Shown piece by piece: positions 20,792 to 30,183 of a stretch of DNA of 38,566 bases (positions are counted from its first letter, which is position 1; each line of letters opens with the position of its first letter). Origin of the DNA: a virus; the IMG/VR virus record IMGVR_UViG_3300046169_000063, positions 1-38,566 of that record. One strand, written 5' to 3'. The notes beneath the pieces are model-generated. The model saw only the letters and a list, made by a program, of their open reading frames with translations, ran no database searches and was not told the DNA's origin. Made by a program: the position numbers and the translations under genes.

Positions 20792-21250
20792 TTATTTATT
20801 TATAAGAAAGTCCCGAAGGATGAGAATCGCATCGGCAGTTTTTAAGGTAATTCCTTTAGTCGATGGGAAGAATCGTTTGGCATGGTTCGCTAAAACCTTT
20901 TTGCGTTTGTTTGAGGTTAGCCCAGTTAATCCGCTTAATCCTTTTTGCCATTCTTGAGGGCGGACTAAAGTGAATGGAATTTCAGCCATGCGAAGGACTC
21001 CTTCAAGGAATCCGCATGATTTGCCTAATTTGAACGAGCTACTAGAAGGTATCATCTTACCCGCAAACGGCGGGACCAACTCGACCACAGCTTCAATCGA
21101 TGTGACATCGGGGTGGTCTTTTAAGTCCTGAATATGTTCTACAAATTCAAAGTCTTCCCCGAGGGTGTGGAGATGTATACTGTCTAAGCTTCCCCAAGCG
21201 ATTGCGTAACCGCCTGACCTACCTGGATCGATTCCAATCGTTAGCTTCAT
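20792..21250 (-). CDS. RuvC-like Holliday junction resolvase
   Basis: 152 residues of RNase H fold. IGIDPGRSGGYA holds the first acidic residue (D8), AVVELVPPF the second (E57), and LKTADAILIL the last (D140), the usual order in RuvC and poxvirus/phage resolvases. It would cut branched DNA before packaging or during recombination. Its start overlaps (ATGA) the end of the frame-broken HTH gene. The intervening helical segment QEWQKGLSGLTGLTSNKRKK is typical of the family. Confidence 0.82.
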   Translation of the reverse strand: MKLTIGIDPGRSGGYAIAWGSLDSIHLHTLGEDFEFVEHIQDLKDHPDVTSIEAVVELVPPFAGKMIPSSSSFKLGKSCGFLEGVLRMAEIPFTLVRPQEWQKGLSGLTGLTSNKRKKVLANHAKRFFPSTKGITLKTADAILILRDFLINK

Positions 21251-21445
21251 ACCACTTCCTCCTGTAGAAATTCAGCGAGGGTCGCTTCGATATCTGCTCG
21301 AAGAAACTTATGGCCAGCTTTACGCCACTTTGTACTTTCTGCGCCAAGCGATTAGCTGGTGTTCAGAAAGATCAAATATTTCCTTTACCTCAGAGCGGGT
21401 AAGGAATATGGGGTGGTATTGTTTTAGTAGTGTTTTTGAGGTCAT
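21247..21445 (-). pseudogene. Excisionase-like HTH gene with a frame break
   Basis: An ATG at 21445 opens 41 codons, MTSKTLLKQYHPIFLTRSEV then KEIFDLSEHQLIAWRRK, ending at a stop at 21320-21322. In the +1 frame the sequence continues as STKWRKAGHKFLRADIEATL then AEFLQEEVV and stops in ATGA overlap with the RuvC gene. Together they make a MerR/excisionase-like winged HTH (LSExxxxxWRxxGxxFLRADIExxL) of about 65 residues. Removing one A from the AAA at 21338-21336 restores it. So the gene is either broken or, more likely, affected by a one-base sequence error. It may regulate the early operon. Confidence 0.6.
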
Positions 21446-21489
21446 GTGCCGATGTGAATAATTTCACTCGGCGGAAACAAAAACTAAAC

Positions 21490-21678
21490 TTACTCAGATA
21501 ATTTGTAGTAAAATCTGACAGATTGTATATTGTGCGAACCACTTTCTGGTTCCCGCCGAGAATTAATGTCTAAATGTGAAAAGAACTCCTGAACCCATCC
21601 AAGGTTCGTAATGTGCATAATCCACATAAAAACAATCCTGTCAATAGCTTTGGACGAAAAACCTATAAAAACACTCAT
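21490..21678 (-). CDS. Possible small hypothetical protein
   Basis: 62 codons beginning MSVFIGFSSKAIDRIVFMWI, with a hydrophobic N-terminal third, then NSRREPESGSHN and FYYKLSE. The ATG has AAAAGAG a few bases upstream and follows the preceding gene by 14 bases. Composition is unlike other genes here, and GAACCA-CTTTC-TGGTTC (about 21536-21552), an inverted repeat, lies within it. It may be a real small gene or a non-coding gap. Confidence 0.3.
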   Translation of the reverse strand: MSVFIGFSSKAIDRIVFMWIMHITNLGWVQEFFSHLDINSRREPESGSHNIQSVRFYYKLSE

Positions 21679-21692
21679 ATACTCTTTTATTA

Positions 21693-22091
21693 TTATTTTT
21701 TTGCGTGTTTTTTTCTTCGTTTTTCAAGTCCTTTTAATCTTAATAACTGGTAATAATTCGAGTCGCCTCGGACTTTTTTCTTACCTCTACCAGCCTGTCC
21801 GCCAATCTGCCCAAGCAGTCTAGCGGCCTCCTTGATCCTGTCCTTGCGGTCGATAATGCGGTATTGAATTCGCTTGCCACACAAAGTATTAAGTACTCCA
21901 TACCATTCACTATTACTGATTTGCGAAAGATCGTCCATAATCATCGTGGTCTGTAAATAGAATGATCGATAAACCGCATCAGGCAATCGGAGCTTCATTC
22001 GGTTCATATCCTTAGCGAAACATCGCTTGGTTTTGCCATTATAGCTAAAAGTACAAGCTAGATCATTTACCCATTTTTTTCTACTTTTCAT
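21693..22091 (-). CDS. Basic hypothetical protein, first gene of the early operon
   Basis: 132 residues from the ATG at 22091; a GTG two codons upstream is possible. The sequence starts MKSRKKWVNDLACTFSYNGK and ends in a very basic region (RGKKKVRGDSNYYQLLRLKG then LEKRRKKHAKK). A helical middle (DAVYRSFYLQTTMIMDDLSQ) is present. No family is recognised. As the first gene after the operator/promoter region, transcribed from a start only about 14 bases upstream, it may be an early DNA- or RNA-binding regulator, by inference. Confidence 0.55.
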   Translation of the reverse strand: MKSRKKWVNDLACTFSYNGKTKRCFAKDMNRMKLRLPDAVYRSFYLQTTMIMDDLSQISNSEWYGVLNTLCGKRIQYRIIDRKDRIKEAARLLGQIGGQAGRGKKKVRGDSNYYQLLRLKGLEKRRKKHAKK

Positions 22092-22110
22092 ACGCACAAC
22101 TGATTGCGTA
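22091..22110. promoter_or_regulatory. Operator-like palindrome 1 at the early transcription start
   Basis: TACGCA (22091-22096) and TGCGTA (22105-22110) are separated by eight bases. It lies right after the -10 TATATT (minus strand) and covers the expected start of transcription and the first codon. It shares the half-site ACGCA/TGCGT and the eight-base spacing with the palindrome at 22179-22200. Confidence 0.6.
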
Positions 22111-22111
22111 A

Positions 22112-22141
22112 AATATACCCCAAAAATCCATGTCTACACAA
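22112..22141 (-). promoter_or_regulatory. Early promoter
   Basis: On the minus strand TTGTGT (22141-22136) and TATATT (22117-22112) are separated by 18 bases, a reasonable sigma-70 promoter. It faces the replication genes. Transcription would start near 22105 inside palindrome 1. It is the best candidate for the main early promoter. Confidence 0.5.
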
Positions 22142-22178
22142 GGGAAAACTAGTATTATGTAGGTTTTACTAGGGTTTT

Positions 22179-22200
22179 TAACGCAAGGGGTTGTGCGTTA
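22179..22200. promoter_or_regulatory. Operator-like palindrome 2 upstream of the early promoter
   Basis: TAACGCA (22179-22185) and TGCGTTA (22194-22200) are separated by eight bases, the same geometry as palindrome 1. The two centres are 89 bases apart, about 8.5 helix turns. Further palindromes nearby are AATAAG-C-CTTATT (22214-22226) and AGCG-GAAA-CGCT (22227-22238). Suits repression by looping or a multi-site origin. Confidence 0.6.
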
Positions 22201-22265
22201 AAATGGGTATGCGAATAAGCCTTATTAGCGGAAACGCTCGGCAGATTTAAATGGATTAATCCTTA

Positions 22266-22463
22266 CTAAGATTTACGAGCTAGTCGTTCTGCTCTTCGAG
22301 CTTCGATCCTTTTTTTCATTTCAGGGTCTTCCCTCATTTTTTTATCCATTAATTTATTCAATGAAGATGCAATGCCTTCAATTTGTTTATCTGACATCTG
22401 CGATGCTATACCATCTTCATGGTTGAAATCAAAAACTTCAGGTTTCTTTTTATCTTTGGTCAC
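22266..22463 (-). CDS. Small charged helical protein at the end of the late operon
   Basis: 65 residues, MTKDKKKPEVFDFNHEDGIA then a helix-rich region and a Lys/Arg-rich end (KKRIEARRAERLARKS). It overlaps the 2070-residue gene by 14 bases. It is the last gene before the early control region. No family is recognised; a small virion or DNA-associated protein is likely from charge and position. Confidence 0.5.
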   Translation of the reverse strand: MTKDKKKPEVFDFNHEDGIASQMSDKQIEGIASSLNKLMDKKMREDPEMKKRIEARRAERLARKS

Positions 22464-25400
22464 GAATTACCTCCATTGCTGTATCGTAGGACATATTTAA
22501 TGCATCTGAATTTTCACCTTTTAAGTATGCCCATATATCTTTTTCAGGATACCATAGTGTAGCTTGAAGATCCGCTGGGGTCAAGTTGATGCCTTTATCT
22601 TTTAACGCCTTCAATGCCACATTAAATGCCTTAGTAATCACAGCTCTCTCGGCATTTGATGGTATATCAATAGGTTTTAATTTATCAGATACAGTTGAAC
22701 CTGCTTTTGCCCATTGTGGTTTTTCTTTTCCGATTGCTACCTTCTCAGCTTCAAACTTTGCAAGTTGCTTCTCCAGGTTAGCAGTCCCTCGCTTATCCTT
22801 CTTTGCTTTTTTTACAGCGTCTTTGGCTTTCGTGACATCATTGTTAGCTTTAGCAAAATTTCTTTCCCACTCCCGATTTAGTTTTTCGGCAAATTTATAT
22901 ACTGCATCATAATTATTTCTACCTGTAGTGTGATCACCAAGCAAGGTCTCGAATGCTTTGTCGGATATTTTGTAATTAGCTACTCCGTTCTTTTGAACTT
23001 TACCGCTTATTGATATTCCCTTCAAAAAGTCAGGCATTTCAAGATCAGCAAACTTCCGCTTACCTTTATTATTCCTAACTGCATAAATTAATCGACCTAC
23101 ATCTTTAGCTGTTAATGCTGTGTCTAAGGATAAACCGGTTAATCGCCCATAAGTCCTGCGTAACCAAAGGTCCACAGTTACGGGGTCGTAATTACCTCTG
23201 AGGTTTTGGAAAAAGCCCTGCCCGATCTTTGGACCAAATATAGCTGAACCTTTTACCTTGTCCGTGCTGTACCCAGCGATTGAAAATTTCTTATCCCCGA
23301 AAAAGTTTTTACCCCATTCTATTAGTTCCTTAACTGTAAAGTCGGCATCCAAGAAGTCATGGAGTTTATCAACTCCCATTTTAGCCTCCACCTTATCGTA
23401 CAGTTTTAAATTGCTTGTGATGGCATCAGCCTTTGCTCCATGCTTAATGCTGTAGTCAAATTTGCCGGTTCTTTCTTTGTGCTGATATTGTTTAACTGCA
23501 CCTTTGGCATTATCCATCACCCTCATGTTCTGACTGGTAATCGATAATGCACCAAGGAATCTATCTTTAGCCTCAAACTTTTGACCGATATCAGGAAAGA
23601 TTTCTTCCGCTACAGACAATGCTTTTTCAACTGCACTTGTATACCAGTTTACCGCATTGCCGGTTCTGCCGAGTGCGGCCTCCCCTTCTTTGGCAAGTGT
23701 ATCTCCTAACCAATTTACCTGTTCATCTGTAAAATCTTGTGCCTTGATAGGCTGACCAAATTCATCCTCGTATGATCTTCTAAGTAAAGCGGCGGCCTCC
23801 TTATTATCCTTGGCCATGCCCCTGGTGAAATTTGTACCGAATGTCGGATTTGGACCATCCCATGATTGAACCGATGCCGGAGTTGTATCGCCCAGGCTCG
23901 GCATAAAAAGAATATTCCTCTCCCCCGCATCGAAGGTTCCCCGATTGCCGGTGGCCGATTTGATTTGTTCGGGTTTGAAAGCCAGGTAGTGGATCGTATC
24001 AGGATTCATTCCTTCCATCGATTGACCCATTTTTCGTTGAGATCCGAATTTTTCGTTTACAGATAAATCGATTATCCCATCAAATCCCATGCCTTCAAAT
24101 ACTTGCCTTACGAACTCACCATTTGCTAGTTCGCCATCCGCATCCATAGTATCCATTAGCCCTTCGCTTTCCTTCATCGTCTTGATGAGTTCTTGCGCTC
24201 CTATACTATCATAGTCTGCGGCTTCCATAATGTCGGATTTTACTTTATCGACATCTACAAACTCAAAGTCATAAGCGACTTCGTCAACTTGCTCTAATAA
24301 ATCGACTAAAGTTCCTGACTCTGTGCCAGCATCTTCATCAAACATCATTTCAAAGTTCGTTTCTTTCTTTCCACCTTTATTTCCAAAATCGTCAATACTC
24401 CTAAACTTCTCTCCGACAACTACTGGGTTTTTAAACTTTGCAAATACTTTGTAAGTTTGATCTCCCGAACCTACCAACTCATTACGAGCTAACTCATAGC
24501 CTTTAGCCTCTATTTGCTGTTGAGTAGCATCATCCGACAAACCATAGGAACTAAGTTCATCCTCAATCATTCCCATGTAAGTTTCAGCTTTTCTTTCAAT
24601 TCTGCCTGTTAAGTCGGGACCCTCTCCAGCGTAATTTACTCCTACCTCATCGGGTGTGTTTGAAATATAAACCGCCTTACCTAAATCGCTTTCTGGGTTT
24701 CCTTTTGATGGGTCGAACTCCTTAAAGGTATGAGTCGATCCATGTACACCTTCGACCACCACTGGTTCGCCTGATACAAAATCATGTTGCTCGCCAATCT
24801 TTACAACTTTAGCACCTCCGCTGTACTTCTTAAAGTATGGCGAATCCGTACCCTTCTCATTCCATAGCTTTGCGGCCTCGGCTTGCTTCCCCTTCCCCGC
24901 ACCCGCTTCGGAGGCTGGCATGAAGAGTTTCTCGGTCACCGTGACATCGGCTTCGGCTTTGGGGATGAACGCCTTATTGATTTTATCGTAATCGATGAAT
25001 CGAGTCCCTGATAATTGTTCCATCTTGCCGATCCGCTCGATCCGCCTGGAGCGGTAAACATCTCGAGGGTTCTTCTTGCCAAGGCTTTGTCGCCAAGGAT
25101 TGGAGTCGGCTTGGTCTTTTGAGCCTGTACCGAAAGCGGAATTTATAAAGTCTGCTTTGGATTTAGCGATGTCCTGATTGGCATCCAATCCCGTTCTGCC
25201 AGGTAAGCCGTCTGCATGATTGCGGTGATATTGATCTAGGTCTTGCAGGAGCTTTACTTTTGCCTGTGCAATATCTGCCCCATATAGGCGAGTGAGTTCA
25301 CCCTGTTGTTGCCTAGCTAATTGATCGATATTCTTGACTAGCTGGTTAACAGATACGGTACGCAGTATGATGTTGTTCTTTTGTGTTATTTCAAACCCGT

Positions 25401-28400
25401 AGGGAACTTCGATATGATTCTCTACCTTGGCATTTACATACCTTCCACCGCCCTGCCCTGCGGCCTTAAAGTAGGTCATTAAATACTCGTTCCCGCCTTT
25501 GTTGCGGATGTTTGAGTTTACATCTCTAAGGGTCTGTATTTGATCCTTATTCCAATTGCCTGATTTTTCGAGCTTATCAATTACCGAGTCATCAAGGTAT
25601 CGGCCAACAAAGCGGATATTGCCAGTCTTGGGATTAACTTCGGGGCGTACATGGCCTTCCGGCAATCCCTCATTTTTCTCCTTCTCCTCGACAGCCTCTT
25701 TGAGTTTCTCAGCAAATGAGCGATTGTATTTACCCTGCTCTCTTGCGGTCATAGCCAGGTTGGGTATTACATTTCCATCCTTGTCTATTTGTAGGAGTGT
25801 TCCCGCTCTTAGAAGTTCTGCGAGCTGTGGGCTTTTAGCGAGTTCTGTAGACTTTATATCGACCACTACCTCCTTGGTGGTCCTTCCGCTGGACTTAATA
25901 TCTCTGCCCTGAATGTCGCCCTTTTGCTCGAGGGATTCTTTCCTTTGCGGACTCATGCCCTCAATCTCCCTGTTGTACTTTCGTACAAGCTCGGTGATTT
26001 GTGGGTATTTTTTGAGATTGGAGAATAATTTATTATCGGTGATCAGGCGGCCATCGGGGCGAAAGGTTCCACCCATCATGGCGATTGTCTGACGAAGGAG
26101 TGGGATGTTTTGCACAAGTTCAGTATCGAGTATACCGCCCATGATCTTACCGATTGTCCCCCGTCTTTTATCTCTGTACCTTTTTGGATCGTTGAGCAAA
26201 AAGTCTGTACCATGCTCGGCCACAATCTCGCTGACTGTTTGTTCATCAGTCATAATTTTTGCGAGGTCTGTATCGGACATTTTATTACCTTCTGAATCCA
26301 GTAGTGTATCCTGTAGCTTATTGCCGTATTCTGTGCGGGCTTGTTCAAACTCATCGCTGAGTAGAAATTTACGATTCGCCCCCTCCCCGACCATAATCGG
26401 ATCTCCTACCTTTAGGTCAGTATATTTAGATTGGTTTTGCTTGGTTACCCGCTGGACAAATATACCAGGCTTGCCGGTGATCGGATTGCCGATGAGTAGG
26501 TCGATGAATTTACGCTTCCCGCCTGTCTGCTCAAGGTAGTGTGTAAATTCGTGGGCAAGTAATGGCTCAATCGCTCGGGGAGAGTCTGTATTGATTACTA
26601 TGTCACCTGTTACTCGGTCAAAGTATCCACCCTCTGCATTCTTACCATTACTGACATATTCAATCGATAGGCTTGGGTTGGCTACGATCTTATTAGACAC
26701 CGCCATCTGAACATCTCGGTTTAGTTTATTAAATGCGTCCTTCTGATTGGCGGGTAAGTAGTTTTCGGTGTAGTGCATCCAATCTCCATATCGGGCTTCC
26801 ATGTGATTGATTGGGCTACTAAACCCGCCAACCTCTGCCCCTAATGCACCGGCAGAACCAAAGAGCATTCCTGCGCCGATTCCTCCATATATAGCTTCGG
26901 GCATATCTCCACCACCACTTGCCGCAAGGCCGAAGGCTCCGCCTACCGCGCCTCCCACTCCAGCACCTTTTGCGAGTCTGCCGGCAGTCTCCACATATCG
27001 CCCAAGTCCTGTGCGGTCTAAAAAGTTTACAGCGGCCTGTCCGCCTTGTGACATATTACCGAATGCTTCCTTGCCTGCCATTCTGCTCATCACCTTGCCC
27101 TCTGCCGCTCCTGTTACTTTGCGGGCTACGGAGGAGACTGGAAGAATTGCGGTACGATCTATGAGTTGAGTGGTCAGCTTTTCAGCGTCCTTGGAGGCGA
27201 GCCTTGAGAAGAATGCCATGTCGCTGGTTGGCTTCATTATTTCTCTCCCAAGGATTGCAGTATTTCTTCCGAATCGGGAGAGGAACTGTGGACCGAGCAG
27301 GAAGGATAAAGCCCCTCCAAGTTTGCCAACCTCGCTGTCTGTAAACTGCTCAGAGAACTGATAACCTCCGTAACCTACTCCACCAACAACTCCGCTTTTG
27401 ATGAGAAGATTAGCCTGTTGCTCGGTTACTTCCACGCCAGCCTTTTCCCCTGCCTTCATTAACATATTGATAGCAGTCTCCTGGGGGAGTGTTTTAATGA
27501 ACTGCAAGGCGTTGCCCAAAAACTCAACAGGTTTCGCCAAGCCGATAAGTGTCGCCCCTCCTGCCTTGTTTAGTAGGTTAAGCGGTTGCTTTACAGGGAC
27601 ATCCTTGAGGGATTCGTTAAGGAACTCTTTAAGTGGGTGATTGGCTGGCAGTTTTGTTGCAATATCGGTAAGTGCCATATCCCGCTTGGCCGCTAGTGGT
27701 TTTAGCTTTGCCTTGTTTTCTGCGATCTTCTCGGTGACTTCGGCTAATCCTTTTTCCAGCCTAGCTCTTGCCGGTGCTTGTTTTATTGCGAGTCTTCTAC
27801 TCTTAACAGTATTATCGCCAATTCTATTGAGAGCCTGCTTCATATTTACCTGCAACTTAGCGAGATCCATTGTCTCATTAAGTAAGGCTTTTTCGGCTCC
27901 TCTTAATACTTGTCTGCCTGTACCTGTTGCCAGTCTGAATGCAGAGCCTAATGGTAGAAGCCCAATAGGATCTCCCGTCATAGTTGCACCTCGAGCGGCG
28001 GCCATGTCGGGCATGACTTGCTGTGTGCGAATTTGTTCTCTTTCCTCTTCGGGCATACCGAGAGTTAAAAACTCAGGAGACATACCAAGGAAACCTTCGG
28101 TTACCATTTCGGCGGCCTTGCCTTGGCGTTGATGCTCAAGTTCAGCCTGAGTCCGAAAAAACTCATAGGACGACCTTAAATCTTCCTCTGACTCGTCTTC
28201 AAGTAAAGGTTTTTGTACTCCTCTAACAATCGCTGAAGTTAGTTGTTTGTAATCTAATTCAATGTTTCCGTAGGTTTGTAAAGATGTGGCTTTGGCTTGT
28301 GTTCTTACCTTGCCGAGTGGCTTGTAGATATCATTTACTTTATCCAAAAACAAAAAGCTGGAAGCAAACCTTACAGGTAATGTTTTAGCAGACTGCCAAA

Positions 28401-28662
28401 AATCAGATAACATACCCGCACCTGATTCTACAATCGATTCACCAATTGACTTTTGAGAGTCGAAAGCTCCAACCTTACGGAACTCTTTAAATGTCTCAAA
28501 GTCAGCCGTCATATCGAGCATGGTTGGCTGTTGAAGGACAGGCGTTATATACTGAAGATCCTCCTGGCTTGCTGGTACGAGGTTAATCGGTTGAGGCTCG
28601 GGATTTAGGTACTGCAAATCCTCCTCGCTTGCAGGAATAAGGCTAAGTGTTTGCTCGTCCAT
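22450..28662 (-). CDS. Giant polyvalent internal virion protein (2070 residues)
   Basis: The largest gene. In order: an N-terminal duplicated motif (LIPASEEDLQYLNPEPQP / LVPASQEDLQYITP); helical regions; a Gly/Ala-rich hydrophobic segment near residues 565-615 that could insert in membrane; a zinc-metalloprotease motif LAHEFTHYLE (H704, E705, H708); a helical core; an ADP-ribosyltransferase-like region from about 1305 (GVHGSTHTFKEFDPSKGNPE, then GKAVYISNTPDEVGVNYAGE and HYLAFKPEQIKSATGNRGTF). Two LFMP(A/S) boundary motifs are near 1242 and 1583. The C-terminal 480 residues (NYDPVTVDLWLRRTYGRLTG) resemble domains of phage polyvalent proteins injected with DNA. It probably enters the host at infection. 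Enzyme activities are inferred from motifs. Confidence 0.75.
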   Translation of the reverse strand: MDEQTLSLIPASEEDLQYLNPEPQPINLVPASQEDLQYITPVLQQPTMLDMTADFETFKEFRKVGAFDSQKSIGESIVESGAGMLSDFWQSAKTLPVRFASSFLFLDKVNDIYKPLGKVRTQAKATSLQTYGNIELDYKQLTSAIVRGVQKPLLEDESEEDLRSSYEFFRTQAELEHQRQGKAAEMVTEGFLGMSPEFLTLGMPEEEREQIRTQQVMPDMAAARGATMTGDPIGLLPLGSAFRLATGTGRQVLRGAEKALLNETMDLAKLQVNMKQALNRIGDNTVKSRRLAIKQAPARARLEKGLAEVTEKIAENKAKLKPLAAKRDMALTDIATKLPANHPLKEFLNESLKDVPVKQPLNLLNKAGGATLIGLAKPVEFLGNALQFIKTLPQETAINMLMKAGEKAGVEVTEQQANLLIKSGVVGGVGYGGYQFSEQFTDSEVGKLGGALSFLLGPQFLSRFGRNTAILGREIMKPTSDMAFFSRLASKDAEKLTTQLIDRTAILPVSSVARKVTGAAEGKVMSRMAGKEAFGNMSQGGQAAVNFLDRTGLGRYVETAGRLAKGAGVGGAVGGAFGLAASGGGDMPEAIYGGIGAGMLFGSAGALGAEVGGFSSPINHMEARYGDWMHYTENYLPANQKDAFNKLNRDVQMAVSNKIVANPSLSIEYVSNGKNAEGGYFDRVTGDIVINTDSPRAIEPLLAHEFTHYLEQTGGKRKFIDLLIGNPITGKPGIFVQRVTKQNQSKYTDLKVGDPIMVGEGANRKFLLSDEFEQARTEYGNKLQDTLLDSEGNKMSDTDLAKIMTDEQTVSEIVAEHGTDFLLNDPKRYRDKRRGTIGKIMGGILDTELVQNIPLLRQTIAMMGGTFRPDGRLITDNKLFSNLKKYPQITELVRKYNREIEGMSPQRKESLEQKGDIQGRDIKSSGRTTKEVVVDIKSTELAKSPQLAELLRAGTLLQIDKDGNVIPNLAMTAREQGKYNRSFAEKLKEAVEEKEKNEGLPEGHVRPEVNPKTGNIRFVGRYLDDSVIDKLEKSGNWNKDQIQTLRDVNSNIRNKGGNEYLMTYFKAAGQGGGRYVNAKVENHIEVPYGFEITQKNNIILRTVSVNQLVKNIDQLARQQQGELTRLYGADIAQAKVKLLQDLDQYHRNHADGLPGRTGLDANQDIAKSKADFINSAFGTGSKDQADSNPWRQSLGKKNPRDVYRSRRIERIGKMEQLSGTRFIDYDKINKAFIPKAEADVTVTEKLFMPASEAGAGKGKQAEAAKLWNEKGTDSPYFKKYSGGAKVVKIGEQHDFVSGEPVVVEGVHGSTHTFKEFDPSKGNPESDLGKAVYISNTPDEVGVNYAGEGPDLTGRIERKAETYMGMIEDELSSYGLSDDATQQQIEAKGYELARNELVGSGDQTYKVFAKFKNPVVVGEKFRSIDDFGNKGGKKETNFEMMFDEDAGTESGTLVDLLEQVDEVAYDFEFVDVDKVKSDIMEAADYDSIGAQELIKTMKESEGLMDTMDADGELANGEFVRQVFEGMGFDGIIDLSVNEKFGSQRKMGQSMEGMNPDTIHYLAFKPEQIKSATGNRGTFDAGERNILFMPSLGDTTPASVQSWDGPNPTFGTNFTRGMAKDNKEAAALLRRSYEDEFGQPIKAQDFTDEQVNWLGDTLAKEGEAALGRTGNAVNWYTSAVEKALSVAEEIFPDIGQKFEAKDRFLGALSITSQNMRVMDNAKGAVKQYQHKERTGKFDYSIKHGAKADAITSNLKLYDKVEAKMGVDKLHDFLDADFTVKELIEWGKNFFGDKKFSIAGYSTDKVKGSAIFGPKIGQGFFQNLRGNYDPVTVDLWLRRTYGRLTGLSLDTALTAKDVGRLIYAVRNNKGKRKFADLEMPDFLKGISISGKVQKNGVANYKISDKAFETLLGDHTTGRNNYDAVYKFAEKLNREWERNFAKANNDVTKAKDAVKKAKKDKRGTANLEKQLAKFEAEKVAIGKEKPQWAKAGSTVSDKLKPIDIPSNAERAVITKAFNVALKALKDKGINLTPADLQATLWYPEKDIWAYLKGENSDALNMSYDTAMEVIRDQR

Positions 28663-30173
28663 TATTGAGCAGGTTGTTGTACAAGAATTTGGCCTGTCTT
28701 TTTGTCTTTATAAATAGGTGTGCCGTCTTTTCTTTCCCCGACAATTTCAACATCAATGTTTTGTCCGTTAAAATTGAATGTATTTTGTGGAGACTGCGCA
28801 CCAGGTTGACCAGCAATAGGTGAAAGAACTTCGGATAAATCGTATTCAATCATATAATCCTCCAAACTATTTCTTTGCTCTACAATACCTACTCCTTTAC
28901 GGCGCATATCTTGAATAAATTTTACCCTGTCTTTATCTCGCTCGGCTTTCTTGATGACATATTTAAGTAATACCTTATTGGCTTCGGGAGTCATCTGTAA
29001 GCCTGGTGATATCTTAGCAAATATATCCATTTCTTTCTCAGATATAGAGCCTTTTGTATTACTAATATTCTCGAAAAGAAACTTACCAACCTCTGCCCGA
29101 AAGTTTTGAGTATTGGCCACCTTATCCATTGTTTCCTTGTCGATTGGTATTCCCAAGCTATCAAGCATCGCAATGGTATTAGTTTTTAATTCTGTAATAC
29201 CACCAGTATCTAAATCTCCTTTTTCAAGTAAAGTTAATGCCCGAGTGGCGGGTCTTATAGACTTCGCGGAATCTAATGAGTTTACACGAGTTTTATTTAC
29301 GAAGTCATTAGCATTCTCAACTGATAAAATGTCCTCTTTTCCTTTGGCCTGTTCTTTAGGAGTTGGGTACATACCTGAAGGCTTAGGTGGACCGAAGTCT
29401 GTAACAGGATTACCTGCTTCGTCTACTCCCACTTGTGTAAAGCCTCCCTTACCATCTTGCATAGTAATCGTTCGAGCTATTTTCTGAGCCTTCGGTTGAT
29501 TAGCCTGTTGAAACGCCAAAGCTTTTTGAAACATACCAGGATCTTCAAATTGTTTATAGAAGTCTGGTCCTTCTAATTCATAAACAGGTTTTTGAACATA
29601 GCTAGATGGATCATTTTTGACTCGTTCCATGAATGCTTGCGGGTCATTAACCTGTGCCAATCTCCTTGGATCGTTCGGATTTATAGCTGATGAAAAGTTT
29701 TCAACCCTTTGTTGGGCTTCAGGAGTTAATTCGTCTGTTGGAGCAAGATCATTTAATCGATCATAGAAGGCCTTTGTCTCTGCTTTTACCGCATCCTGCC
29801 GTCTATAACCTTCATCCAATTCTGCCTGCCTCTGCGCCCTTCCAGCTGATGCTATATTAGCCTGATTAGCCAGTCTTTTTTCCTCCATCTTCATTTGAGC
29901 TTCAGATGCTTTTTTTCGCTGATACTCTTTTTGAAGGAATGGATTTTTAGAAATAGCTTTGGCATCTTTTTCGCTCACCCCTTGATTCATCAGGTAACCA
30001 GTCATTTCTTCAGACCGAGCCTTTTTTTCCTGACCTTCGATGTACCCCTTTGCCACTTGGCCTAGTGCCTGTCCGAACGAAGCATTAGCGGCGGCATTAG
30101 CTCGCCCCGCTTCAAGAAATGGTGAAAAATCGACTCGCATGAGTCCCGCATTAACTGTGTCTCCTATTGCCAT
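28662..30173 (-). CDS. Internal virion (ejection) protein
   Basis: 503 residues, rich in Ala, Gln, Lys and Glu with long predicted helices (EKKARSEEMTGYLMNQGVSE; QMKMEEKRLANQANIASAGR). The N-terminal AGRANAAANASFGQALGQVA resembles the start of many podovirus internal proteins. The C-terminal 60 residues (NTFNFNGQNIDVEIVGERKD then GTPIYKDKKTGQILVQ) look like a small beta module. It is coupled to the giant protein by TAATG. Such proteins leave the capsid with DNA and build a channel across the cell envelope. No enzymatic motif is seen. Confidence 0.65.
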   Translation of the reverse strand: MAIGDTVNAGLMRVDFSPFLEAGRANAAANASFGQALGQVAKGYIEGQEKKARSEEMTGYLMNQGVSEKDAKAISKNPFLQKEYQRKKASEAQMKMEEKRLANQANIASAGRAQRQAELDEGYRRQDAVKAETKAFYDRLNDLAPTDELTPEAQQRVENFSSAINPNDPRRLAQVNDPQAFMERVKNDPSSYVQKPVYELEGPDFYKQFEDPGMFQKALAFQQANQPKAQKIARTITMQDGKGGFTQVGVDEAGNPVTDFGPPKPSGMYPTPKEQAKGKEDILSVENANDFVNKTRVNSLDSAKSIRPATRALTLLEKGDLDTGGITELKTNTIAMLDSLGIPIDKETMDKVANTQNFRAEVGKFLFENISNTKGSISEKEMDIFAKISPGLQMTPEANKVLLKYVIKKAERDKDRVKFIQDMRRKGVGIVEQRNSLEDYMIEYDLSEVLSPIAGQPGAQSPQNTFNFNGQNIDVEIVGERKDGTPIYKDKKTGQILVQQPAQ

Positions 30174-30183
30174 AATATTATCC

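Noticed and set aside
26807-28132. Long plus-strand open frames opposite the giant protein
   Set aside because: Pro/Ser/Ala-rich translations are complements of Gly/Ala-rich coding sequence and have no family features.
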